The position numbers and the translations under genes are program-made. From positions 1 through 42,432 of the forward strand of contig CAIYKV010000003.1 of the NCBI GenBank assembly GCA_903926855.1: a stretch of DNA of 42,432 nt, read 5' to 3'. How positions within the stretch are numbered: position 1 is the stretch's first letter; every line of letters begins with the position of its first letter. Shown here piece after piece: positions 1-9,930 of the stretch. This stretch comes from an uncultured Bacteroidota bacterium (GTDB taxonomy: Bacteria; Bacteroidota; Bacteroidia; Chitinophagales; Chitinophagaceae). The notes under the pieces are model-generated. The model saw nothing but the letters and a program-made list of their open reading frames with translations. It was not told where the DNA came from and ran no database searches.

Positions 1-2524
<2,524 letters not shown>

Positions 2525-2551
2525 TTGTAATATAGCGTAAGAATCATTTAC

Positions 2552-2581
2552 AAGGTGGCCCCTCAATAGGCCACCTTTTTA
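2552..2581 (+). terminator. Rho-independent terminator of katG
   Basis: A 9-bp perfect stem, AAGGTGGCC/GGCCACCTT, with an 8-base loop, followed by a run of T. It begins 27 bases after the katG stop codon and is the expected end of the katG transcript. Confidence 0.9.
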
Positions 2582-2673
2582 TTTCTGGTCTATGATACTT
2601 TGATTACCAGATTATATATTGTAAAAAGGAGTATTTTTAAGCATAGTATTTCAAACATGTTAAACAACATCTT

Positions 2674-3675
2674 ATGTCAATAAACTCATCACGCCGGGTA
2701 TTTCTCTACCAAAGCAGTCTGGCATCTCTCGGTATATTGGTTTCGGGCAAATCTGTTTTTGCCGGAAATTTGCTGCAGACAAAACCGAACTCTTTGATTA
2801 AAGGAGTGCAGATAGGCGTTACTACCTATTCATTTAGGAGCATGCCCGGTCACCCCGATAAACTGCTGCAATATTGTATTGATAGTAATATCAATGCAGT
2901 TGAATTAAAAGGTGATGAGGTAGAAGACTATTTAGGCAAACCCGTTAACCCGGTCAAGCCATTACCCAGGGTAGCCGGACAGCCTAAGCAGGAGTTGAGT
3001 GAAGAGAGTAAGGCCCAGGCTAAACAATACATACTGGATGTAGCTGCCTGGAGAGAATCTGTTTCTATGGATAAGTTTGAAATGATTCGAAAAAAATTCA
3101 ATGCAGCAGGTGTATTTATTTTTGCCTTCAAGCCCAATGCGCTGGCGCCAGAAAATACAGATGGTGAAATCTCATATGCCATACGTGCAGCAAAAACATT
3201 AGGTGCCACTATGGTTACTGTTGAATTGCCTGCTGATCCTGCCCAAACCAAGCGACTGGGTGATTTGGGTGAGAAATATAAAATGTATATAGGTTATCAT
3301 GCTCATTTGCAGGCATCTGAAACCGCTTGGGATACTGCATTGTCTCAATCGCCTTACAATTCTATGAACCTGGACTGTGGCCATTATATTGCTGCAGGTA
3401 ATTCCAAAGAAAGTTTATTGAAGTTGATCGAATCAAAACATAAACGAATTACCAGTATGCATATCAAGGATCGGAAAACTAAAGATAATGGCGGCATAAA
3501 TATGCCATGGGGTGAGGGAGATACGCCTTTGAAAGAAATATTCACACTGATGAAAGAAAAAAAATATAAAATGCCTGCCACGATTGAATTGGAATATGAT
3601 ATCCCGGCAGGTTCTGATGCAGTAAAAGAAACAAAAAAATGCAGAGACTTTGCACAATTATTGTTGGAAGCATAG
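2674..3675 (+). CDS. Secreted sugar phosphate isomerase/epimerase (xylose isomerase-like TIM barrel)
   Basis: 333-residue protein of the AP endonuclease 2/xylose isomerase-like TIM-barrel family. The N-terminus (SSRRVFLYQSSLASLGILVSGKSVFA) is a signal peptide with a twin-arginine-like start, so it probably acts in the periplasm. Barrel strands are visible at GVQIGVTTYSFRSM, NAVELKGDEVEDY, YKMYIGYHAHLQ, NLDCGHYIAAGN and ITSMHIKDRK. The conserved His, Glu and Asp residues in those strands are the usual metal ligands. Substrate unknown; related secreted proteins are usually found with Gfo/Idh/MocA oxidoreductases acting on sugar derivatives. One such gene lies just downstream on the opposite strand, so a shared pathway is possible but not shown. 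Confidence 0.85.
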   Translation: MSINSSRRVFLYQSSLASLGILVSGKSVFAGNLLQTKPNSLIKGVQIGVTTYSFRSMPGHPDKLLQYCIDSNINAVELKGDEVEDYLGKPVNPVKPLPRVAGQPKQELSEESKAQAKQYILDVAAWRESVSMDKFEMIRKKFNAAGVFIFAFKPNALAPENTDGEISYAIRAAKTLGATMVTVELPADPAQTKRLGDLGEKYKMYIGYHAHLQASETAWDTALSQSPYNSMNLDCGHYIAAGNSKESLLKLIESKHKRITSMHIKDRKTKDNGGINMPWGEGDTPLKEIFTLMKEKKYKMPATIELEYDIPAGSDAVKETKKCRDFAQLLLEA

Positions 3676-3696
3676 TGCCATACAAATAGTATCAGT

Positions 3697-3731
3697 TATA
3701 AATGGCAGATAGATTCTATTAGCCATTTATA
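3697..3731. terminator. Possible terminator hairpin between convergent genes
   Basis: A 10-bp inverted repeat, TATAAATGGC/GCCATTTATA, with a 15-base loop, lies between the convergent isomerase and Gfo/Idh genes. It is AT-rich, and the T-rich stretch that follows on the plus strand is separated by several bases, so its terminator strength is doubtful. Confidence 0.4.
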
Positions 3732-3773
3732 TTATAACTCTACATTTTTTATAAATCTTTTTTCTTCTGCTTA

Positions 3774-5204
3774 TTAAATTGTGTAATACTGTTCCCATCC
3801 TTTTCTTGGCGGGATTCCTACCAGCATATCATTGGCTAGTTTATGATTGGTGATGGTTTTTGTTTTCCTGTCGAATTTGAGTGTGGTATTTAATTTTTGA
3901 GCCAATACACCCAAACAGAAAACCTGGCTTAAAGGACCGGCAATTGCAAAAGGAGAACGGGTTTTTTCCTGTCCCATACAAGCTTTTAAATAATTGGCAT
4001 AATGGTTAGAAGTACTAGCGGGCACTTCTGGTAGCAGGGATGCCATCTGTTTCGCTTTTTCTTCAGGAATAATGGAAAGCGTTGCTCCATGTGAGCCTCC
4101 TTTAAAAGTCAACTCTTTGCTATAAATGATTTTGCCAGGGTTTAATTTTGCAGCCTGTATAACCCCGGTACTGGGTGGTGGAATATTAGGGTCTAATCCC
4201 ATCACACCATAACCCGCAGGAATGGGAGGTAAATTATTTACTCCATCATACCAGGTAATATCACATGGCGGCATATGTTCTCTTGCTGGGAAACGGAATA
4301 GAATAGTGGATGATTGCGGATAGAAAAATTCGTTATGCCCCTCTGCTTTTACCAGAGACACTTCATAAGGTAATCCGAGATCAAGAAATTGGTGAGCTGT
4401 ATCTATCAGGTGCGCGCCCCAGTCTCCAAGAGCCCCCATTCCAAAATCGTACCAGCATCGCCATTGTGCATTGATATAATCATGATTGTATGCATGCATT
4501 TGTGTTACACCATGCCAGGTATCCCAGTCCAGGGTTAACGGAATAGATTCTGCTGAAGGGAATTGGGTAATATGTGTATCCCATCCATGCCATCGACGTG
4601 CGCTATTCATATGTGCAGTTATGGCAGTTACATCCTTAATAATACCCGCTTCTTTCCAGGCTTTGAACTGAAAATAATTGGCTTCTGAATGCCCCTGATT
4701 ACCCATTTGTGTAACCAGGTTCGGATGCAGGGCAGCTACTTTCATCATCAGTTCTACTTCCTGAAAAGTACGTGCCATTGGTTTCTCTACATATACATGT
4801 TTACCCATGGAAAGTGCCAGCATCGTAATGGCAAAATGAGAATGGTCTGGAACCCCAATGGTTACTGCTTCTATCTGACTCCCCATTTTATCGAACATAG
4901 TCCTGAAATCCTGAAACCTGGGAACTTCCGGAAATTTTTTTAAAACTTCCTGGGTATGCGGGGCGCCCATATCTACATCACAAAATGCCACAAAATTGGC
5001 CAGACCGGTTTTATCAAAAGACAGTACATCCTGTCCACCCTGGTTGCCAATTCCGATACAAGCCAGGTTTACTTTTTCACTGGTTTTGCCAGATTGCCCC
5101 CAGTGCGTAGATGCTTTGGTAACAAATGAGGGTAGAGCAGATCCCGCTGAAAGCAAAGCAGCATTTTTGAGAAAATTACGACGGTTTTCTTTTCTTGGTT
5201 TCAT
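3774..5204 (-). CDS. Secreted Gfo/Idh/MocA family oxidoreductase
   Basis: NAD(P)-dependent sugar or cyclitol oxidoreductase family. The ORF track starts 12 codons further out. I prefer the internal ATG, giving MKPRKENRRNFLKNAALL, because it yields a normal twin-arginine signal peptide (RRNFLK) and 476 residues. The Rossmann fold begins at LACIGIGNQGGQDVLSF. EKPMARTFQE carries the EKP motif that positions nicotinamide. The C-terminal part has YDFGMGALGDWGAHLIDTAHQFL, typical of the secreted Bacteroidetes/Planctomycetes group. It is the last of three leftward genes (cytochrome c, YceI, this). Substrate unknown. Tat export together with a bound cofactor fits a periplasmic redox enzyme. Confidence 0.9.
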   Translation of the reverse strand: MKPRKENRRNFLKNAALLSAGSALPSFVTKASTHWGQSGKTSEKVNLACIGIGNQGGQDVLSFDKTGLANFVAFCDVDMGAPHTQEVLKKFPEVPRFQDFRTMFDKMGSQIEAVTIGVPDHSHFAITMLALSMGKHVYVEKPMARTFQEVELMMKVAALHPNLVTQMGNQGHSEANYFQFKAWKEAGIIKDVTAITAHMNSARRWHGWDTHITQFPSAESIPLTLDWDTWHGVTQMHAYNHDYINAQWRCWYDFGMGALGDWGAHLIDTAHQFLDLGLPYEVSLVKAEGHNEFFYPQSSTILFRFPAREHMPPCDITWYDGVNNLPPIPAGYGVMGLDPNIPPPSTGVIQAAKLNPGKIIYSKELTFKGGSHGATLSIIPEEKAKQMASLLPEVPASTSNHYANYLKACMGQEKTRSPFAIAGPLSQVFCLGVLAQKLNTTLKFDRKTKTITNHKLANDMLVGIPPRKGWEQYYTI

Positions 5205-5293
5205 ATAGCTCGAAGATAAATGGGTATGCAGGGATATCATTCGAAAAGATCCCTGGTTATTAAATAATGCGAGAACAACACTGACAACTTCGA

Positions 5294-6124
5294 TTAATTA
5301 AACCCCGCAATGACGGTAATTTCCAGTTGCTCGGCAATCTCATCGGTATTGATTCCAAAATCAGCTCGCTTGATGTTGAAGATGCTTTTCAATGTTAGTT
5401 TACCTCCTGCTATCTTCACTGAACCGTTAGCGGTTATATTTTTTGTGACCCCATGAATGGTTAAGGCACCGGATGCCGTTACCGGATAATCACCATCTTT
5501 CGTAAAATTAACTGCCTGTATATTTTGAATATCCCCGTTAAAACTGGTTTTGGGATATACCTCGCTGTTCATATAATCCTTGTCATTAAAATGCTCCTGC
5601 ATCATTTCATTTTCAAACTGAAACCCCCTGATTAATCCAGTGAACTTAAGATGCCCGGTTTTATCATTGAGTGAACAAGCTACTGAATGATTGGTGGCTT
5701 CAATATCTTCCGATGCATGAGAGAAAAACCGGATACTTGCTTTATTGGTAAGATAAGTTTTACCCTTTTCCTCAATCACAGGAGCTTTCTCCTGTTTAGC
5801 GCTATCTTTTTTTCCGATAGCAATCATGGGTTTATGAATCGTATCATTTTGAGAAGAATCCGCAAGAAGTTCTGCCGGGGATAATGAGACCTCAGTAACG
5901 GGGTGCTTTTTAAAATGGGTAGGAATATATTCTACAAATACCCATATATCGGTAGCTGTTAATACCAATGCAATGAAAGCAGCTACAAGGCTGCTTCTGT
6001 GTTTTGCAAAAAATGAACTGTCGATTTTTCTGGAATTCCTGATAACCAGTATCAAAACAAAGCCCCAGATGATTGCTGCAATCACAAACATCTGGGGTAT
6101 TTCTTTCAGTAATTTTACAAACAT
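5294..6124 (-). CDS. Membrane-anchored YceI family protein
   Basis: 276 residues. The C-terminal part, from about residue 120, is a YceI domain: a lipocalin-like beta barrel known to bind isoprenoid quinone-like lipids in other members. Supporting stretches are FFSHASEDIEATNHSV, GLIRGFQFENEMMQEHF, YPKTSFNGDI and SGALTIHGVTKNI. Instead of a plain signal peptide it has two predicted membrane segments, about residues 8-28 (IPQMFVIAAIIWGFVLILVI) and 47-68 (LVAAFIALVLTATDIWVFVEY), then a linker of about 50 residues. The barrel is therefore probably tethered to the inner membrane and faces the periplasm. It lies 57 bases downstream of the di-heme cytochrome gene on the same strand, which suggests a joint role in electron transfer or lipid/quinone handling; that role is inference. 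Confidence 0.85.
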   Translation of the reverse strand: MFVKLLKEIPQMFVIAAIIWGFVLILVIRNSRKIDSSFFAKHRSSLVAAFIALVLTATDIWVFVEYIPTHFKKHPVTEVSLSPAELLADSSQNDTIHKPMIAIGKKDSAKQEKAPVIEEKGKTYLTNKASIRFFSHASEDIEATNHSVACSLNDKTGHLKFTGLIRGFQFENEMMQEHFNDKDYMNSEVYPKTSFNGDIQNIQAVNFTKDGDYPVTASGALTIHGVTKNITANGSVKIAGGKLTLKSIFNIKRADFGINTDEIAEQLEITVIAGFN

Positions 6125-6181
6125 AATCTACTATTCAAAATATATCTAAATGGATCTGTGCAAACTGTTTCCTACTCTCCA

Positions 6182-6667
6182 TTATCTTCCTGGTGGAGGA
6201 GCAGCAGGTCTTGGTCCTTGTCCGGGTGGTGGTTGTTGTTGAGGCAATGGTTTGCCAAAAGGCTTCGGAGCGCCACGGTGACAGGTATTACAAGTTACCA
6301 CCTGAATTTTTGCCGTATCTGATTCTGTATGCTTGATGCTGGAAATATATTTTTTATTCATTTCATCCGTCATGCGAATCATTTCTCTGGCAATATCTTT
6401 TTTGGGATTATCATCGCTGGGCATATCCATTTTTCTGGGATTGTCTTTTTCAGGTGCATGACAGTAATTACATTTTACACCCAGGTCAACTTTAAACTGG
6501 TCCATTGCATGATCCACTTCCTGATAAGTTGCCGTTGCCGGGAAGACTTTGATATTTTTTAGTTTTTTAACCGGCTGTTGCTGAACATTGAATGACTGGG
6601 TAATCAATGCGCCTGCAATCGTAATCACCAGTAAGAAGTTTAATTTTTTTCTGTGCTGTGCTAACAT
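6182..6667 (-). CDS. Di-heme c-type cytochrome (photosynthetic reaction centre cytochrome c subunit-like domain)
   Basis: 161 residues with an N-terminal hydrophobic segment (FLLVITIAGALITQ, about residues 11-24) for export and anchoring. Two CxxCH heme-attachment motifs are present: CNYCH at 66-70 and CNTCH at 126-130. The intervening DIAREMIRMTDEMNKKY supplies candidate axial Met residues. The arrangement matches the cytochrome c domain named after the photosynthetic reaction centre subunit, which is common in non-phototrophic Bacteroidetes and Acidobacteria. The C-terminus is a Pro/Gln-rich tail (PQQQPPPGQGPRP) that is probably flexible. First gene of a probable operon with the YceI and Gfo/Idh genes. 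Periplasmic electron carrier; partners unknown. Confidence 0.88.
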   Translation of the reverse strand: MLAQHRKKLNFLLVITIAGALITQSFNVQQQPVKKLKNIKVFPATATYQEVDHAMDQFKVDLGVKCNYCHAPEKDNPRKMDMPSDDNPKKDIAREMIRMTDEMNKKYISSIKHTESDTAKIQVVTCNTCHRGAPKPFGKPLPQQQPPPGQGPRPAAPPPGR

Positions 6668-7075
6668 AGGGAAGTATTTTGACTAAATATAAAGCATCAA
6701 AAACAATTTTATAAAAATACCTGATGCTGATTCGGTAAAATGACAGTTTTTGCTGATAAAAACAATATATATTAAATAAATTTAATAAATGACTATTTTG
6801 AAAAATTGTCATTTACTGATGTTCTAGATAAAGTATTAACTAAGTCACTTTTTGTCAGATATCTCAGGCTTAATAAATTTTCAGGGGAATAACTATCTTA
6901 CAGCAGAATTGGATTGTGATATCGGTAGTATCATTCTTTTAAAACTTTGGCGGAAGCGGTTTAACCTGTTATATGTTATGTGTTTTGAAAGCATTGTTGG
7001 GGCCTTGAATAGCGCATTAAGTAAATTCAATAAATCAGTAGTCTAAGCGTTTCCGATCATCTATATAATCATTTT
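6668..7075. other. 408-bp divergent intergenic region, no gene supported
   Basis: AT-rich spacer between the leftward cytochrome gene and the rightward GH30 gene; it must hold promoters for both. A 64-codon ORF inside it (6852-7046) has no signal, motif or family resemblance, and I treat it as chance. An imperfect palindrome near 6788-6813 (AAATGACTATTTT against AAAAATTGTCATTT) is a possible operator. On the minus strand TATATTTA, close to TAnnTTTG, lies about 20 bases before the cytochrome start. Confidence 0.5.
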
Positions 7076-8530
7076 ATGAAAAGAGCTATTGCCATTTCCC
7101 TGTTATTGGTTTCCTGCAATCAGTTTACCAGTAATCCTTCCAAAAGCGAATCAACTTTTTCTCTGAACAACAAAAAAGCCATCGTATATACAACAGCAGA
7201 TAGTACGGAATTGCGGTTATCCGCTACCGATACATTGCAGTTTTCTGAACAGGGGCAACCTGTTGAAACACAGGTTTGTGTTTTTGTTGATCCTCTAAAA
7301 AAGTTTCAAACCCTATTGGGAATTGGAGGGGCTTTAACAGATGCATCAGCCGAAACTTTTGCAAAACTTCCTAAAGAAAAACAAAATGAAGTATTGCAGG
7401 CCTATTATGATTCAAAAAAAGGAATTGGGTATACACTCGGAAGAACAAATATTCATAGCTGTGATTTCTCCAGCGGCAGTTATACGTATGTTGCCGATGG
7501 CGACAGCGACCTAAAAACGTTTTCTGTAGCCCATGATGAAAAATACCGTATCCCATTGATTAAACAGGCAATCGCTACTGCGGGTGGTAAACTTACTTTA
7601 TTCGCCAGTCCCTGGAGCCCACCATCCTGGATGAAAGAAAATAATGATATGCTACATGGGGGGAAATTGAAGCCTGCTTATTACCAGGCATGGTCTATGT
7701 ATTATACAAAATTTATCAAGTCATACGAACAGCAAGGTATCCCCATCTGGGGCATTACGGTTCAGAATGAGCCTATGGCTACGCAAACATGGGAATCCTG
7801 CAATTATACGGCAACGGAAGAACGCGATTTTTTAAAAAAATACCTGGGACCTACGATGGAGAAACAAGGATTGGGAGACAAGAAAATAATTGTCTGGGAT
7901 CATAACAGGGATTTAATCTATCAAAGAGCCAGCACTATTTTCGATGACCCCGAAGCAGCTAAATATGCATGGGGATTAGGATTTCACTGGTATGAAGACT
8001 GGAGTGGCGGTGACCAGGTATTTGACAATGTAAAAAGAGTTGCGGAGGCCTTTCCTTCAAAAAATATTTTGTTTACAGAAGGTTGTAACGGGCCATTTGA
8101 TATGAAAAAGATCAATGACTGGAAATGGGGTGAGCGATATGGAAAAACGATGATTGAGGATTTTAATAATGGGTCTGTGGGCTGGACAGATTGGAATATT
8201 TTACTGGATGAAAATGGAGGCCCGAATCATGTGGGTAATTACTGCTTTGCACCCATTCATGCAGATACCAAAACTGGTAAGCTGTATTATATGAATGCGT
8301 ATTATTATATAGGGCATTTTTCTAAGTTTATTAAACCGGGAGCTAAAAGAATTATTAGTTCTGCAAGCAGAAGTGCTTTGTTAAGTACAGCATTTATGAA
8401 TGCAGATGGTAGTGTTGCTGTAGTGGTAATGAACCCGGGCAATCAGAAAGTTCCCTATTATTTATGGATTTCGGGGAAATCTGTTTTAATCAACAGTAAA
8501 CCACATTCTATACAAACAGTTGTTTTTTAA
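7076..8530 (+). CDS. Glycoside hydrolase family 30 lipoprotein (glucosylceramidase-like)
   Basis: 484 residues. The signal peptide ends in the lipobox LVSC (Cys 14), so it is probably an outer-membrane or periplasmic lipoprotein. The catalytic (beta/alpha)8 barrel shows typical GH30 blocks: LLGIGGALTDASAETFAKL, YTLGRTNIHSCDFS and FASPWSPPSWMKENNDM. The acid/base Glu is in WGITVQNEPMATQTWESC (about residue 237) and the nucleophile Glu in ILFTEGC (about residue 335). The C-terminal beta domain (ISSASRSALLSTAFMNADGSVAVVVMNPG) is present. Family members cleave beta-glucosyl or related linkages; the glucosylceramidase label is by resemblance and the true substrate is unknown. Stand-alone gene; neighbours on both sides point away or converge. 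Confidence 0.92.
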   Translation: MKRAIAISLLLVSCNQFTSNPSKSESTFSLNNKKAIVYTTADSTELRLSATDTLQFSEQGQPVETQVCVFVDPLKKFQTLLGIGGALTDASAETFAKLPKEKQNEVLQAYYDSKKGIGYTLGRTNIHSCDFSSGSYTYVADGDSDLKTFSVAHDEKYRIPLIKQAIATAGGKLTLFASPWSPPSWMKENNDMLHGGKLKPAYYQAWSMYYTKFIKSYEQQGIPIWGITVQNEPMATQTWESCNYTATEERDFLKKYLGPTMEKQGLGDKKIIVWDHNRDLIYQRASTIFDDPEAAKYAWGLGFHWYEDWSGGDQVFDNVKRVAEAFPSKNILFTEGCNGPFDMKKINDWKWGERYGKTMIEDFNNGSVGWTDWNILLDENGGPNHVGNYCFAPIHADTKTGKLYYMNAYYYIGHFSKFIKPGAKRIISSASRSALLSTAFMNADGSVAVVVMNPGNQKVPYYLWISGKSVLINSKPHSIQTVVF

Positions 8531-8556
8531 AGAATGAATAAAATTTTATGATTGGT

Positions 8557-8600
8557 AAAAAAATAGTATCCATGTAGGTTTCAGGTACATGGATACTATT
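8557..8600 (-). terminator. Strong terminator for the leftward repeat-tailed gene
   Basis: A perfect 15-bp stem (AATAGTATCCATGTA and its complement) with a 9-base loop. On the minus strand it is followed by seven T residues, so it best terminates leftward transcription coming from the gene ending at 8605. It may also stop plus-strand readthrough from the GH30 gene, but lacks a T run on that side. Confidence 0.88.
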
Positions 8601-8604
8601 CAAA

Positions 8605-9567
8605 TTATCCGACTGCTCCACCACCACTACCGGCAGCTGGTTTTTTAGATTTTGATTTTTTTAAATCAATAGCCTTTACTCCTCCTGTTTTTCCGCTTTT
8701 ACTTGCAGGCGGTTTCTTTTTGGATATTATTTTAGTTTGACTACCTGGTTTGCCACCAGTTTTTCCGCTTTTGCTAGCAGCAATTTTCTTTTTAGCACTG
8801 GGTTTTACTTCAACTCCTTTTAGCCCGCCTTTCCCTCCGCCCTTACCTGCTTTTATTTTCTTTTTAACAGTAGGCTTTAACTCATTTCCTTTTGCACCGC
8901 CCTTAACACCTGCGCTTCCTGCCACAATTCTTTTTTTAGCAATGGGCTTTACCTCATTTCCTTTTGCACCACCTCTAGTTCCTGCGCTTCCTGCAGCAAT
9001 TCTTTTTTTAGCAATGGGCTTTAGTTCATTCACTTTTGCTCCACCTCTTTGACCACTTTGACCTGATGCTGATTTTTTATTTGGTTTTGTTTTTTTGCTC
9101 ATAATGGGCTGTTGTTTTTTTAGTTGTTTTTGTAATGTTTTTTTCGCTTTTGTGAGGGCTAATAAATCGGCTGCTAATTTTGCAAGGTTTATCCCTATTG
9201 GGTTTTTATTGTCAGCAATGAAATCTTCTGTTACTATTGCATAGAGTTCATCACAATAAGCGTCCCAGAAGTCCCAGCTTATTTTTTTCTTTTTCCCCCA
9301 ACTAATACAGGTCAGGTATTTAGTATCATATGCTAAAACAGTTACGGCATGACCACCAAAAGAACCAGGTGCATTATCCCCGGTTAGTCCTCCAGGCATC
9401 AATTCCCATACCTCCTGCCCCTTTATGGTGTTAGGTAAATTTAAACCTACATAGATACCGCCAAACAGGTAAACAGCTGCTTTAACCAGGTCATGATTTT
9501 TATATTGAATAGTAGCATATGCCCTAATTTTATGGCCACCAATTCCCTTTTTACGCCAGTAATTCAT
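8605..9567 (-). CDS. C-terminal part of a papain-like-fold protein with six 24-residue basic repeats (5'-truncated)
   Basis: Residues 1-120 resemble the C-terminal half of a family of papain-like hypothetical proteins: MNYWRKKGIGGHKIRAYA, a GGHAV active-site His (H73) and ISWGKKKKISWDFW. The N-terminal half, which should carry GDCT with the nucleophilic Cys, is missing from this ORF. The frame stays open upstream of this ATG to a TAA at 9703-9705 with family-like sequence (KAILKAFIALSGYDPATG), so this ATG is internal. Residues 175-318 are six repeats with an exact period of 24, each starting GG and rich in Lys, Gly and Ala (for example NELKPIAKKRIAAGSAG), resembling histone H1-like tails. Any translated product could not be an active cysteine peptidase. 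The tail's role is unknown; nucleic acid or polyanion binding is only suggested by charge. Confidence 0.6.
   Translation of the reverse strand: MNYWRKKGIGGHKIRAYATIQYKNHDLVKAAVYLFGGIYVGLNLPNTIKGQEVWELMPGGLTGDNAPGSFGGHAVTVLAYDTKYLTCISWGKKKKISWDFWDAYCDELYAIVTEDFIADNKNPIGINLAKLAADLLALTKAKKTLQKQLKKQQPIMSKKTKPNKKSASGQSGQRGGAKVNELKPIAKKRIAAGSAGTRGGAKGNEVKPIAKKRIVAGSAGVKGGAKGNELKPTVKKKIKAGKGGGKGGLKGVEVKPSAKKKIAASKSGKTGGKPGSQTKIISKKKPPASKSGKTGGVKAIDLKKSKSKKPAAGSGGGAVG
8614..9045 (-). repeat. Six tandem 72-bp coding repeats
   Basis: Codons 175-318 of the leftward gene form six units of 24 residues starting at residues 175, 199, 223, 247, 271 and 295, with no change in period. The consensus is roughly GGAKGNELKPxAKKKIAAGSAGxK. 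Units 1-3 are most alike; 4-6 have diverged (for example SKSGKT in place of GSAGTK). Confidence 0.85.
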
Positions 9568-9787
9568 GGCATCTGAGAGATATATTGGATTGTCATTTTT
9601 GCCGGTAGCCGGGTCATAGCCGGATAGTGCAATAAATGCTTTTAAAATTGCCTTATCGCGTATGATATTCTCTTTTTTGGCATAGTTAGAACCTGGCGCG
9701 ATTTAATTTATGAGGCACTGCCTTAATCTTCTCTAGCCAATCAATCATTATTGCAACAGTAATCCCCGAATTGGACACTGTTTTTTT
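9568..9787 (-). pseudogene. Decayed N-terminal part of the papain-like gene
   Basis: Reading the minus strand upstream of the ORF, the missing family sequence appears in pieces in different frames. First is NSVQFGD. Then, after a shift near 9760 exactly where GDCT is expected, comes TVAIMIDWLEKIKAVPHK, which ends at a stop. Finally the frame of the downstream ORF resumes around 9702 with APGSNYAKKENIIRDKA. This needs at least two frameshifts, one of them destroying the catalytic-Cys motif. No convincing start codon or more distal N-terminus was found. The alternative is assembly error, though two independent shifts make decay more likely. Confidence 0.6.
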
Positions 9788-9849
9788 GAATTATCATCTA
9801 TATTCGGTTTGAGTAGGCAAGCTATCTAATCTTGTCCTGAATCAAAAGA

Positions 9850-9862
9850 TTAGTTAAACTAA
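9850..9862. promoter_or_regulatory. Possible operator palindrome upstream of the sugar transporter
   Basis: TTAGTTAAACTAA is a perfect 6+1+6 palindrome located 68 bases before the transporter start. TTATTTTG, a 7/8 match to TAnnTTTG, follows at about 9865. No regulator gene is adjacent, and short AT-rich palindromes arise by chance, so confidence is low. Confidence 0.25.
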
Positions 9863-9930
9863 AATTATTTTGGGTTAATAATAAAATTCGGTTTAAATTA
9901 AAGCCTAATTATTCAAATTGATTCTTTGCT

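Noticed and set aside
6182-6667. Evidence for phototrophy from the reaction-centre cytochrome-like domain
   Set aside because: The domain is common in non-phototrophs, and no pigment or reaction-centre genes are in the window.
6852-7046. 64-codon plus-strand ORF in the cytochrome-GH30 gap
   Set aside because: No signal, domain or ribosome binding site; composition like chance ORFs in AT-rich DNA, and it occupies space needed for two promoters.
8750-9052. 100-codon Pro/Phe-rich plus-strand ORF
   Set aside because: It is the mirror of the Lys/Gly-rich minus-strand repeats; its repetitive nature comes from the repeats, not from coding function.
8605-9787. Active cysteine peptidase
   Set aside because: The Cys-bearing half is frameshifted and absent from the open frame.
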